Positions 55,964 to 64,000 of a DNA stretch of 64,000 bases are shown piece after piece. The notes under the pieces were generated by a model, which did no database searches, was not told the DNA's origin, and saw only the letters and a list, made by a program, of their open reading frames with translations. Both the position numbers and the translations under genes were made by a program. The first letter of the stretch is position 1; every line of letters starts with the position of its first letter. Source of the stretch: Vibrio ichthyoenteri ATCC 700023 (lineage in GTDB: Bacteria > Pseudomonadota > Gammaproteobacteria > Enterobacterales > Vibrionaceae); the NCBI RefSeq assembly GCF_000222605.1, contig NZ_AFWF01000086.1, positions 41,209 to 105,208 on the forward strand, written 5' to 3'.

Positions 55964-57184
55964 ATGCAAAATCATTCCTTCGAACCAAATTACGCACCTC
56001 AAACCGTTTTCTTTCCAATGACCAATGTTATTCAAAACTATGCATGGGGCAGCCCATCATCGTTTACTCAACTGTTTGGCACTGAAAATCAAACCGGTGA
56101 ACCTCAGGCTGAAATTTGGATGGGCGCTCATCCTAATGGTTGTTCCACCGTCAGTAATCAAAGTGGAGAGCCTACAAAATTGTCCTGTTTGATCGCGCAA
56201 AACATCAATGCTTTCTTAAGCGAAAAAGTCGCTTCCCGCTTTGGTGAACTTCCATATCTATTTAAAGTGTTGGCGGCGGAAAAAGCACTGTCGATACAAG
56301 TTCATCCAAACAAGACTCAAGCAGAACGTGGGTTTGCTCTTGAGGAACAATTAGGCATTCCACATAGCGCGGGCAATCGCAACTATAAAGATGCCAATCA
56401 TAAACCGGAGCTTGTCTATGCGTTGACCGAATATCACGCTATGAATGGCTTTAGACCAGTTAAAGAGATCATTGCTAACTTTACTGATCTTGCGATCCCT
56501 GAGCTTGATTCACTACTCAGTCATTTGCGCGCCAACCCCAATGCTCGTGGTTTATCGCTGTTTTTCTCAGACCTACTCTCTATTGAAGGAGAAGCAAAAC
56601 ATCAAGCCATCAACGCTCTGCTCGCTCACGCGAACCATTGCGCAGATCCATTATTTGCATTGATTATCGAGCTGGAAAATCAATACCCTGGTGATATCGG
56701 CTTATTTGCGCCATTGATGCTTAACGTGATTACATTGCAACCTGGTCAAGCGATGTTTCTTGACGCAGAAACCCCTCACGCTTATTTAAAAGGCACCGGG
56801 CTTGAGATTATGGCTAACTCAGACAATGTGCTACGAGCTGGACTTACGCCTAAGTTTATGGACATCAATGAGCTTGTTTCATGTACCCGCTTTGATGAAA
56901 AACCACTAGAAAGCTTACTCTTAAACCCAACGGAACAAGACGACATGTTGGAGTACCCCATTCCAGTAGAGGACTTCAAATTCGCCATCGTTTCGCATTC
57001 AAAACAGCGTCAAATCCACACAGAAAGCGCCGAGATATTACTACCTCTTGATGGAGCAATGGTACTGACTCATGGCAATGGTGAGTCTTGCTCAATTGAA
57101 AAAGGCCAATCCGTCTTTATCCCAGCCTACGCGGACAACTACATCATTGACTGTGAAGGACGAGTCGCTCGCGCCTACAGTTAA
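55964..57184 (+). CDS. manA: Mannose-6-phosphate isomerase, class I
   Basis: 406 residues from the ATG at 55964; an ATG at 55949 is also possible and neither has a strong ribosome binding site. Type I PMI motifs are FFPMTNVIQNYAWGSPSS, WMGAHPNG, the zinc/active-site segments VLAAEKALSIQVHPNK and NHKPELVYALTEY, and LDAETPHAYLKGTGLEIMANSDNVLRAG broken over residues near 275-300. It interconverts mannose-6-phosphate and fructose-6-phosphate. Its place after a PTS permease gene suggests mannose catabolism rather than only capsule precursor supply. Confidence 0.95.
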   Translation: MQNHSFEPNYAPQTVFFPMTNVIQNYAWGSPSSFTQLFGTENQTGEPQAEIWMGAHPNGCSTVSNQSGEPTKLSCLIAQNINAFLSEKVASRFGELPYLFKVLAAEKALSIQVHPNKTQAERGFALEEQLGIPHSAGNRNYKDANHKPELVYALTEYHAMNGFRPVKEIIANFTDLAIPELDSLLSHLRANPNARGLSLFFSDLLSIEGEAKHQAINALLAHANHCADPLFALIIELENQYPGDIGLFAPLMLNVITLQPGQAMFLDAETPHAYLKGTGLEIMANSDNVLRAGLTPKFMDINELVSCTRFDEKPLESLLLNPTEQDDMLEYPIPVEDFKFAIVSHSKQRQIHTESAEILLPLDGAMVLTHGNGESCSIEKGQSVFIPAYADNYIIDCEGRVARAYS

Positions 57185-57202
57185 TCCACTACTGCTCTCT
57201 AC

Positions 57203-57228
57203 AGCCTCGCACTCGCGGGGCTTTTTTA
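57203..57228 (+). terminator. Terminator of manA
   Basis: AGCCTCGC (57203-57210) pairs with GCGGGGCT (57215-57222, one G-U pair), followed by TTTTTT. Confidence 0.85.
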
Positions 57229-57246
57229 TATCGAGTGTTCCCCTAG

Positions 57247-57288
57247 CTCAATTCTCAATTCTCAATTCTCAATTCTCAATTCTCAATT
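57247..57288. repeat. Six tandem copies of the 7-bp unit CTCAATT
   Basis: Six exact head-to-tail copies occupy 57247-57288, just after the manA terminator and about 170 bp before the next PTS gene. Such simple repeats can change copy number by replication slippage. Confidence 0.95.
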
Positions 57289-57454
57289 CAGAGCGCCCCT
57301 CCATTACGATCAAACTTCCCACCGTTTTATTAATGACCTCTATCACACTTGGATTCGCTTGATACAAATCTACAGTGGATGGTTTTTTTTTGCTATTTCG
57401 CAATACCTCCACTTGGATTAATTTTATCACATCACTTAAACACCTGAGTTAAAC

Positions 57455-57895
57455 ATGATTACCACACTAACAAACGTCAAATCAATTAAACACGAACTGA
57501 AAGCTAATAATAAAAAAGAAGTGTTCGAAGAGTTGGCTCAAATGCTATTTGATGAGAATCGAATCAGTAATAAAGAATCATTTTTACAAGATATCGAAAC
57601 GCGTGAGTCTGTCAGTGTTACATCAACTGATGGTATCGCTTACCCACACGCCAAAAGCAAAGCGGTTACTGAACCAGCTATCGCCGTAGGTGTAAAGCCT
57701 GAAGGCATTGAGTATGGCGACGAAGATGGTATCAAACCAACCGTATTTTTTATGATTGCTTCTCCAGATAATGGCGCAGATCATCATATTTATGTACTAC
57801 AAGAACTATTTGGTAAATTCAGCGATGAGTTCATCCAAGATATTAATAACGCAAAAAATGAAGAAGAAATTCTGAATATTTTAATCAATTCATAA
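57455..57895 (+). CDS. Fructose-type PTS IIA protein
   Basis: 146 residues, a single IIA domain with the phospho-His65 in GIAYPHAKSKA. The segment before the His reads SVTSTDG instead of the usual NTGFEEG, a small family variation. It is co-oriented with the IICB gene 12 bp downstream and supplies its missing IIA domain. Confidence 0.93.
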   Translation: MITTLTNVKSIKHELKANNKKEVFEELAQMLFDENRISNKESFLQDIETRESVSVTSTDGIAYPHAKSKAVTEPAIAVGVKPEGIEYGDEDGIKPTVFFMIASPDNGADHHIYVLQELFGKFSDEFIQDINNAKNEEEILNILINS

Positions 57896-57907
57896 GGTGG
57901 ATTATTT

Positions 57908-59302
57908 ATGAGTACCCTAACAGCTCAAAATACCAGCAACAGTGATTTTAAAAAGACACTCAGCACATTAAAAGGGCACCTACTTTTCGGTACCTCTCAC
58001 ATGTTACCTTTTATCGTAGCAGGTGGTGTTTTATTAGCTCTAGCGGTAATGGCGTCAGGTAAAGGTGCCGTTCCTGCTACAGGCATTTTGGCGGATATTT
58101 CAAATATCGGCATTAAAGGTCTAGTTCTGTTCCCAATCATCCTTGGTGGTTTCATCGGTTATTCAATCGCTGATAAACCAGCTCTAGCTCCAGCAATGAT
58201 CGCTTCTGGTATCATGGCTGACATGGGCGGCGGCTTCCTTGGTTGTATCGTGGCAGGTTTCATCGCTGGTGGCGTGGTTTTCCAACTTAAGAAAATCCCT
58301 CTATCAACGAACATGACGGCACTTGGCGCATACTTCATCTACCCTCTGATCGGTACTCTAATTTCTGCAGGTATCGTACTTTGGGGTATTGGTGAGCCAA
58401 TCAAACTGTTCATGGCTTCAATGAATGAATTCCTAGCGTCAATGGCGGGTGCATCAAAAATCGTTCTAGGTACTATCCTAGGTGGTATGACTGCATTTGA
58501 TATGGGCGGTCCTATCAACAAAGTTGCGACGCTATTTGCTCAAACTCAAGTTGATACTCAACCTTGGTTGATGGGTGGCGTTGGTATCGCAATCTGTACT
58601 CCACCACTAGGTATGGCTCTAGCAACGTTCCTATTTAAGAAGAAATTCTCTAAACAAGAACAAGAAGCAGGTAAAGCAGCAGCAATCATGGGTTCAATCG
58701 GTATCTCTGAAGGTGCTATCCCATTCGCAGCTAACGACCCAATGCGTGTACTTCCATCAATCGTTGCTGGTGGTATCGTAGGTTGTGTATTCGGTTTCCT
58801 AACTGACACGCTACTGCACGCACCATGGGGCGGCCTGATCACAGCTCCTGTATCAAGCAATATTCCAATGTATGTGGTTGGTATCGCACTAGGCTCTCTA
58901 ACAACGGCACTTATCGTTGGCTTCTGGAAACCAGTTGCTGAAGAAGAAGCTGAAGAAGATCAAGTAGCAGCACCAGCTCAAGCTGCAGCTCCAGTGGCAG
59001 GTGAAGGCGAATATGATGTTGTAGCGGTAACTTGTTGTCCATCAGGTGTTGCACACACTTTCATGGCTGCAAAAGCACTAGAAAAAGCAGGCTTAGCTGC
59101 TGGCATCAAGATCAAAGTTGAAACTCAAGGTCAAAACGGCATTCAAAACCGCATCACTGACTTAGACGTGGCAAACGCGAAACTGGTTATCCTAGCTCAC
59201 GATATTCAAGTGAAAGATGCTCATCGTTTTGCCAACGCTAAAGTGGTTGAATGTTCAACCAAAGAAGCCATGAAACAAGCTGCGACACTGATTCAAGCGT
59301 AA
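57908..59302 (+). CDS. Fructose-type PTS permease, domains IIC-IIB
   Basis: 464 residues with AGGTGG before the start. IIC (about 15-350) has GTSHMLPFIVAGGVLLAL, FDMGGPINKVATLFAQTQ and GISEGAIPFAANDP; an Ala/Pro/Glu-rich linker follows. IIB has Cys376/377 in VTCCPSGVAHTFMAAKAL. The IIC is close to that of the 49533 protein, suggesting duplication within the island. Codon use is strongly biased to optimal codons (CTA/GGT/GCA/ATC), more than in its neighbours, which suggests high expression. Confidence 0.95.
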   Translation: MSTLTAQNTSNSDFKKTLSTLKGHLLFGTSHMLPFIVAGGVLLALAVMASGKGAVPATGILADISNIGIKGLVLFPIILGGFIGYSIADKPALAPAMIASGIMADMGGGFLGCIVAGFIAGGVVFQLKKIPLSTNMTALGAYFIYPLIGTLISAGIVLWGIGEPIKLFMASMNEFLASMAGASKIVLGTILGGMTAFDMGGPINKVATLFAQTQVDTQPWLMGGVGIAICTPPLGMALATFLFKKKFSKQEQEAGKAAAIMGSIGISEGAIPFAANDPMRVLPSIVAGGIVGCVFGFLTDTLLHAPWGGLITAPVSSNIPMYVVGIALGSLTTALIVGFWKPVAEEEAEEDQVAAPAQAAAPVAGEGEYDVVAVTCCPSGVAHTFMAAKALEKAGLAAGIKIKVETQGQNGIQNRITDLDVANAKLVILAHDIQVKDAHRFANAKVVECSTKEAMKQAATLIQA

Positions 59303-59349
59303 TCGACGTAGCCGACAAATTAGATGTAATTTCTAACCAGTCCTAACCC

Positions 59350-59383
59350 ATCCGATACTTTCGTTGAGAGTATCGGATTTTTC
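59350..59383 (+). terminator. Terminator of the IIA/IICB unit
   Basis: ATCCGATACT (59350-59359) pairs with AGTATCGGAT (59369-59378), followed by TTTTCT. Confidence 0.9.
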
Positions 59384-59521
59384 TATTTGATGGGCCTGTT
59401 TCAACACTTTAACTGCACACGAAGTGCGTCACAAACATCGATTATCATTTTGCTTTACGCTATGGTTTTGCCCTCCACCACCATAAGCTAGCCGTTATTA
59501 TAATTTCATTAATGATTCACA

Positions 59522-60925
59522 ATGAATTTGCCTCTGACGCTGAGCATTATCGACATAATCGAAGATCATCTACCTAGTAGAGTGACCATCCACGAAATTG
59601 CTCAACAATGCAGTTTCAGCCGTTCATACTTGCAGCACCAATTTAAAGCCACTACCGGATTCTCAATTTCTCAGTATCAAAAATATCGCTTGATAAGCCT
59701 CGCCGCACGCCAACTGACAAATAGTGAACAACGGGTCCTTGATGTCGCTGTTGAATATGGTTTTGAATCCCAAGAAGCGTTCGCGCGAGCATTCCGACAA
59801 TATACCTGCACCCTGCCTTCACAGCTGCGTGGTCAAGATGTCTGGGCCGACAGAATGTCGTTTCCACGCCTCGACATCAAACGTCTACAACTGCTAGCGT
59901 CAATACTGAGTTTACCTCTGACTATTTTGTCGCAAAGTCCCACCCGTTGGGGATGCTACACCTTCACCATTGATAGCTCCTCTAGAGACATAGACGTAAT
60001 CGTAAAAGCGATTGATAACGCATACCAAGGTTTAATGGCTGAGCCTTATTCCGCCACCTTGCCTCTCCATCGGGCACAAGTCATCGAGTTTCGGGAGCAT
60101 AACCAAAATCTCAGCAGTACTTACCCTCTCTCGATCGCGATTCCTTTTTCCGAACAGCAAAGCATCCCTGAAGAACTATTCGAATTGCGTTTACCAACAA
60201 CTCAACTCGCCACTATTTCACTGCCTGAACCCAATTACGTCACTATCGCCTTTAATCAGTTATATCAAAGAGTTTATCAAGAGCATCAATGTTACTTCGC
60301 CGGCTTACCCGCCTATTGGATCTACGATCATCAAACAGGCCACCTGCAACACAAATACCCAGTGGAACTTCGCGAACAGGCAGATGCAGACAGTACATGG
60401 CAGCTTTTCGACAAAACCAATGAAGTATTACTTGATGAAACTCACCTAACCCTATCGTCACATTGGATTCCCCAGGCACAACGAGCAGGTACTCGCAGGC
60501 TGACTACCCTAATTAATCAGCTCACTTCATCTACGTCAGTCAAACAGCACATTAAGGCGGTGATATTTAACCGTCCTGATGTCAATTCAGCAGACCAATA
60601 CCAATATTTTATCTGTTCGCCACATCCATTAACGCAGCCCAATCAGTCGACCGAGAAAGATGACCTGATTCACTGTGAAGGCTGGTATCTGAAAACACGT
60701 TGGCAAGGCAGCGACATCTACCAGCTAGAAAATGACATAGAGAAATTCTATCTACGCTTACTCCAACACGAGCACTATCAATATCGACCAGCACCTGAGG
60801 TATTGCGAAAGCTAACGTTCACTCAAGCCCAGGCAAAAAATGCCACCGCAGCAGCGGCCAAAAGTGGCGACGATATCATCCGCTTTGAGCTACTCACGCC
60901 TATTTTCGTCAATAAGCGCCTATAG
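59522..60925 (+). CDS. AraC-type regulator with N-terminal HTH and large C-terminal domain (Rob-like layout)
   Basis: 467 residues. The two AraC helix-turn-helix motifs are at the N-terminus (residues about 8-105: IHEIAQQCSFSRSYLQHQFK and VLDVAVEYGFESQEAFARAF), as in Rob, SoxS and MarA. The remaining 350 residues probably bind an effector, with a possible GyrI/Rob-like part near residues 130-270. A final 100-residue part is unassigned. No clear ribosome binding site precedes the ATG. It follows the IICB unit but has a terminator between, so it is probably a separate transcription unit. Target genes are unknown. Confidence 0.8.
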   Translation: MNLPLTLSIIDIIEDHLPSRVTIHEIAQQCSFSRSYLQHQFKATTGFSISQYQKYRLISLAARQLTNSEQRVLDVAVEYGFESQEAFARAFRQYTCTLPSQLRGQDVWADRMSFPRLDIKRLQLLASILSLPLTILSQSPTRWGCYTFTIDSSSRDIDVIVKAIDNAYQGLMAEPYSATLPLHRAQVIEFREHNQNLSSTYPLSIAIPFSEQQSIPEELFELRLPTTQLATISLPEPNYVTIAFNQLYQRVYQEHQCYFAGLPAYWIYDHQTGHLQHKYPVELREQADADSTWQLFDKTNEVLLDETHLTLSSHWIPQAQRAGTRRLTTLINQLTSSTSVKQHIKAVIFNRPDVNSADQYQYFICSPHPLTQPNQSTEKDDLIHCEGWYLKTRWQGSDIYQLENDIEKFYLRLLQHEHYQYRPAPEVLRKLTFTQAQAKNATAAAAKSGDDIIRFELLTPIFVNKRL

Positions 60926-60957
60926 AACCAATCAAGCGTTACCTCTACCGACGCATA

Positions 60958-60985
60958 GCAAAAAGGCCGTATCGCTACGGCCTTA
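60958..60985 (-). terminator. Terminator between the Rob-like and OpgC-like genes
   Basis: AAGGCCGTA (60963-60971) and TACGGCCTT (60976-60984) form a 9-bp stem. The minus strand continues TTTTTGC, so it ends the OpgC-like transcript; it may also work on the plus strand. Confidence 0.85.
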
Positions 60986-61005
60986 GTGATCAGATAACCC
61001 CTCAA

Positions 61006-62571
61006 TTAAAAATTCACCAATTGGATCACCTGATGAGCTTGTTCTGGATGAGCAAACTCTATTTGCGCCATGGTTGGGGGACCTTGTAACGCGGGGTTAT
61101 TTGAATAGCCAAACCCTTCCGTAGGCAGACCACTGACATCTGATGTAAGTTGCTGATTATTATCTACATCTTGATAGGCAAATATCGCATATTTTCCAGT
61201 AGGTAAGCCTGGTATCGTCACCCCGTGCTCAACTTGTTCCGCAGAATATCCTTGTGCATGGACACTTGGCAGCCCCATCAGATCATCATGTTCTGCATAG
61301 ACCAATACAATCACTGGCCCAGAATCTTGAATATTTTTAATCATTACCGACAATGGCGCTGAACCATCAGCATCTGCTTCAACACTCGGTAGAATCTGAG
61401 GTTTGAACATCAAAGACAACACTAACGCAGCTGATACCGCCCCGCCCATACCAATCGATAAACGCCTTGTTTTCGATAACTTGGTTTTATTTTCGCGTAT
61501 CCAAGCAGGTATCCAGATTGAAGCAGCGCAGAGCAATATTAAGATCTCATAATGGCCTTCAAAGCGCTGGCTCATCAACATAGGCGCCATTAAATAAATC
61601 ATTACTGTGTGCCAAGCGAAAACTTGCAACGAATGACGCCCTAGATAACTGAGCGGACGACAATCTAGCCAGGTCGGGCGAATACGAATCATCACAGCAA
61701 TAATATAAGCCCATAGCGCAATATTGGTTGCTCTCAGCCAACCTAGCTCTGGTTTGTCGGCGAGTGAATAGAGCACACCTTGATGAATACCTAAGGAAAT
61801 AAAGGCGCCATGATGCATCGCCATAATCAACAACGCCAATACACAACAAATGACAAAGATTGGCAGTGAATACCAACGGAATTCTGGGTTATTCGCCGCA
61901 AAACCCAATGCTGAGGCCACCACAAATAGTAATTGCCATGCGAACGGGTCAAAGTAGCCGGTTTTTAAATCGAACTGAGGAGATAGGTCCGCCAAAGAAG
62001 AGACCAGTAGCTGATCGGTAATGAAGCCGCTCATCCCCCAAACAATCAAACTCACTGCCATTACCATCATCATCCAGCCACGACGATAAGCGGCAATGAT
62101 CACTGGTAACAAAGCGATATACATAATATAGAGCGGTAAGATTTCGAGAAAATTAGGCTTGTTGACCAGTAAAACACTCCAAATCACCGTCGAATAAGGC
62201 GCTTCAACCAGATTGGTAAAGTTTGGTAGTAATGTTTCAGCGGCTTGCGGCCAAAAGAGCACACAGAAAGCAAACCAAACAAAAATCACCACTAAACAAG
62301 CGATATGATAGCGGTAAATACTCCATGCCCTGCCCCATGCCTTTTGTCTAATGTCTATAAGGCTAAGCGCCGGTCTGCTATAAATAGCCCCCGCTAGAAA
62401 GCCGGACACAAGCACAAACCCTTCTGCGGCACCAAATTGCCCAAAAGGTTGTAAGGTGAACGTTTGAAAAATTGAGCTGCCACCACTTATCCAAAATAAG
62501 TGATTAAGAGTCATAACCAACAGCAATAACCCTCGAATCGAATCTAACGCGGGAATGCGCTTCATCATCAT
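61006..62571 (-). CDS. OpgC-like membrane acyltransferase fused to a DUF2141 domain
   Basis: 521 residues. Residues 1 to about 385 hold ten or so membrane segments with the OpgC pattern RIPALDSIRGLLLLVMTLNHL near the start and YLGRHSLQVFAWHT near residue 315. OpgC modifies periplasmic glucans with succinyl groups. Residues about 395-521 form a soluble domain with the DUF2141 signs: VMIKNIQDSGPVIVLVY, GLPTGKYAIFAYQDVDNN and LPTEGFGYSNN. The extra domain would face the periplasm if the last helix runs outward. I do not know this fusion from described OpgC proteins. It is a single gene with no opgGH nearby. Confidence 0.82.
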   Translation of the reverse strand: MMMKRIPALDSIRGLLLLVMTLNHLFWISGGSSIFQTFTLQPFGQFGAAEGFVLVSGFLAGAIYSRPALSLIDIRQKAWGRAWSIYRYHIACLVVIFVWFAFCVLFWPQAAETLLPNFTNLVEAPYSTVIWSVLLVNKPNFLEILPLYIMYIALLPVIIAAYRRGWMMMVMAVSLIVWGMSGFITDQLLVSSLADLSPQFDLKTGYFDPFAWQLLFVVASALGFAANNPEFRWYSLPIFVICCVLALLIMAMHHGAFISLGIHQGVLYSLADKPELGWLRATNIALWAYIIAVMIRIRPTWLDCRPLSYLGRHSLQVFAWHTVMIYLMAPMLMSQRFEGHYEILILLCAASIWIPAWIRENKTKLSKTRRLSIGMGGAVSAALVLSLMFKPQILPSVEADADGSAPLSVMIKNIQDSGPVIVLVYAEHDDLMGLPSVHAQGYSAEQVEHGVTIPGLPTGKYAIFAYQDVDNNQQLTSDVSGLPTEGFGYSNNPALQGPPTMAQIEFAHPEQAHQVIQLVNF

Positions 62572-62857
62572 ATCCTTATCGAATGTTAATCAGAGGACAG
62601 TATGCACACTCGCACTACCAGCGATCTGACCGATTGTGCTATGAATATGATCTCCATCGAAATACCGCATAAAGATACAATGCAAAGACATGAGCAAACC
62701 TGCTGCAACATAGGGATACAGCAGCGGAAAAATGACATTTGAGAGTGGGAAGGAAAAGATTAAGCGCAGCTGAGCAAAATAAAACAGCCGACGCTTTAAT
62801 AGCATCGGCTGATGGCAACCAAAACTAAGGTATTTACCTAGGTAACGACTTGGCTAT
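62572..62857. other. Intergenic region with one terminator
   Basis: 286 bp upstream of the OpgC-like gene. A 71-codon frame on the minus strand begins inside the hairpin at 62779-62810 and has no ribosome binding site, so I do not call it a gene. The OpgC promoter should lie here. Confidence 0.4.
62779..62810 (-). terminator. Terminator downstream of the small membrane protein gene
   Basis: AGCCGACGC (62786-62794) pairs with GCATCGGCT (62802-62810) with one mismatch. On the minus strand GTTTTATTTT follows. Confidence 0.75.
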
Positions 62858-63067
62858 TTACGCGTTTTTTTCTCGGTTCGAGACATGTATAACTTTCACC
62901 GGAAAGAAGCGATCTTTGATAAACAAAAAAGCCCCGGAGATAAGAGCCAACACTGATACAAAGAAAAGCGCGTGCATGTGTAAGAACCATGCAAATATAG
63001 CCGCCAGAAAAGCAATAAAGGTAATCATGCGGCTGTTTGTCATTACTTGACCTAATTTTCTATCCAT
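62858..63067 (-). CDS. Small inner-membrane protein, function unknown
   Basis: 69 residues with a very strong ribosome binding site (GAGGAGGAG before the ATG at 63067). Two membrane helices, about residues 14-30 and 32-51 (MITFIAFLAAIFAWFL, LFFVSVLALISGAFLF), and a basic C-terminal tail. It has its own terminator. I do not recognise the family. The arrangement and the initiation signal argue strongly that it is translated. Confidence 0.75.
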   Translation of the reverse strand: MDRKLGQVMTNSRMITFIAFLAAIFAWFLHMHALFFVSVLALISGAFLFIKDRFFPVKVIHVSNREKNA

Positions 63068-63275
63068 AACTCCTCCTCTATCTACCTGAAATATCGAAAA
63101 AGCACGAACAAAATGAAGACATGTTCCGTCTTTGGCTCATCAACAAGCCCAACTTGTGCGCCTATATTATCCAAACAATTGTATATAAAAACCGCAAACG
63201 AGATCGCAAATCAAAACAAAGATCCACTACGAATTAGGTTCTGTGAAAGGCGCCTCAAATATCTAGGAGGATGAC

Positions 63276-64000
63276 TTAAAGGTAAACATCAATAAAGAAA
63301 TAGCCTGTCATAGCGAGACTAGATAATGCGACAAATGCTTTGATATGGGAGGCTTTAAGCTGGCGAGAAACTCTCGCTGCAATATAGCCGCCCAGCAAAC
63401 TACCACTGAGCACCGCGAACCCTGGCAGCCATGCAATCACTCCTTGCAGATAGAAAACCACAATAGCACTTATAGATACACCACTGGATACAACCAATTT
63501 AATTCCATTCATTTGATTAATGTCTTGATAACCAGCAAGCACTAAATAACTCAAGACGACAATGCCTAGACCTGCGTTAAAAAATCCCCCATAGACACTC
63601 ACCATCAATAGTAAAATAGGAAGCGCCCATTTCGCACTGCCTATACGCTTCAACCATTCACTCAGGCGAGCACCAAACAAAAACAATAAGGTGGCAAACA
63701 ACAATAACCAAGGAATGGAGTGAGTAAACATTTGCTCACTAATGGTCAGCAATAACGCCGCCCCAACCGCGCCACCAATCACACTCAATAGGAGAATAAC
63801 GAGCACTTGTTTGGGTTGATGAATAAAATCATGACGAAAGCCATATGCTCCCGCAACATAGCCTGCGCTCACAGCAAACGTATTCGTCGCATTGGCCACT
63901 ATTGGTGGAATTCCGATAAACATTAACGCTGGAAAGGTAATAAAACTGCCCCCTCCCGCAACGCTATTAATGACGCCACCTAATACACCAGCAATAAACC
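63276..64000 (-). CDS. TSUP (TauE/SafE) family permease, partial
   Basis: The frame stays open to the window edge (in-frame codons reach 63998), so the N-terminus is missing; an internal ATG at 63923 is not the true start. Just before it the sequence reads GGVINSVAGGGSFITFPAL, the N-terminal family motif, then FIGIPPIVANATNTFAV. The second repeat has YGGFFNAGLGIVVLSYLVLAG. About seven membrane segments are visible. TSUP proteins export or import small sulfur-containing or organic anions; the substrate here is unknown. Confidence 0.9.
   Translation of the reverse strand, partial: FIAGVLGGVINSVAGGGSFITFPALMFIGIPPIVANATNTFAVSAGYVAGAYGFRHDFIHQPKQVLVILLLSVIGGAVGAALLLTISEQMFTHSIPWLLLFATLLFLFGARLSEWLKRIGSAKWALPILLLMVSVYGGFFNAGLGIVVLSYLVLAGYQDINQMNGIKLVVSSGVSISAIVVFYLQGVIAWLPGFAVLSGSLLGGYIAARVSRQLKASHIKAFVALSSLAMTGYFFIDVYL

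Noticed and set aside
57072-57362. Plus-strand ORF of 96 codons spanning the 7-bp repeat
   Set aside because: It begins inside manA in another frame and runs through the manA terminator; the FSILNSQ repeats are just the translation of the 7-bp tandem unit.
62590-62805. Minus-strand ORF of 71 codons
   Set aside because: Its ATG lies inside the terminator hairpin at 62779-62810, it has no ribosome binding site, and the product shows no recognisable feature.
63257-63275. AGGAGG followed by ATGACTTAA
   Set aside because: A perfect Shine-Dalgarno before a two-codon ORF, but it lies downstream of and antisense to the permease gene with no following gene; most likely chance.

Overview
The window looks like a Vibrio (marine gamma-proteobacterium) chromosome segment. 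Supporting signs are the kbl-tdh pair, a VpsL/VpsO-like exopolysaccharide operon, several fructose-family PTS systems, pstSCAB with Pho boxes, NupC behind PurR boxes, a porin, and abundant c-di-GMP proteins. I cannot name the species. No tRNA, rRNA, CRISPR array, transposase or phage gene is visible.

Layout. 1-7665 (minus) is the 5' part of a giant LapA/RTX-type surface adhesin, cut by the window edge, with a retention module, a likely LapG cleavage motif (PAAG) and two copies of a 1088-residue Calx-beta-rich module. 8020-10225 holds an esterase and an arsR-acr3 arsenite-efflux unit with two near-identical operator candidates. 10267-12297 is a PTS-EIIC/EAL fusion. 12589-16663 holds a MscS channel, a DM13 protein, pepT and nupC. 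17257-21713 holds a chemoreceptor, a 73-residue orphan, a YecR-like lipoprotein and an acyl-CoA ligase. 21934-24597 is kbl-tdh, preceded by a 38-codon membrane ORF and a hairpin leader. 24712-28010 holds a LysR regulator, a PhzF protein, an Asp/Glu racemase and a phosphoesterase. 28330-29908 is a periplasmic molybdopterin-oxidoreductase-like protein overlapping a GGDEF gene.

29932-45061 is a capsule/exopolysaccharide locus. The long minus-strand operon runs initiating sugar transferase, short Wza, Wzc, GT2, UDP-glucose dehydrogenase, GT4, GT2, GT4, Wzy-like polymerase and two small envelope proteins. A porin on the plus strand separates it from a second minus-strand pair (O-antigen-ligase-like protein, low-molecular-weight tyrosine phosphatase).

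45592-49159 is pstSCAB. 49533-60925 is a sugar-PTS island: two complete fructose-type IIABC proteins with different domain orders, a split IIA/IICB pair, a stand-alone IIB, an unusual HPr-like/IIA fusion, manA and two AraC-type regulators. The right end has an OpgC-like membrane protein fused to a DUF2141 domain, a small membrane protein and a partial TSUP permease.

Several parts could form one lifestyle circuit: a protease-releasable adhesin, a membrane EAL protein with a sugar-transporter-like sensor domain, a GGDEF protein with a periplasmic partner, and an exopolysaccharide operon. Functional links between them are inference.
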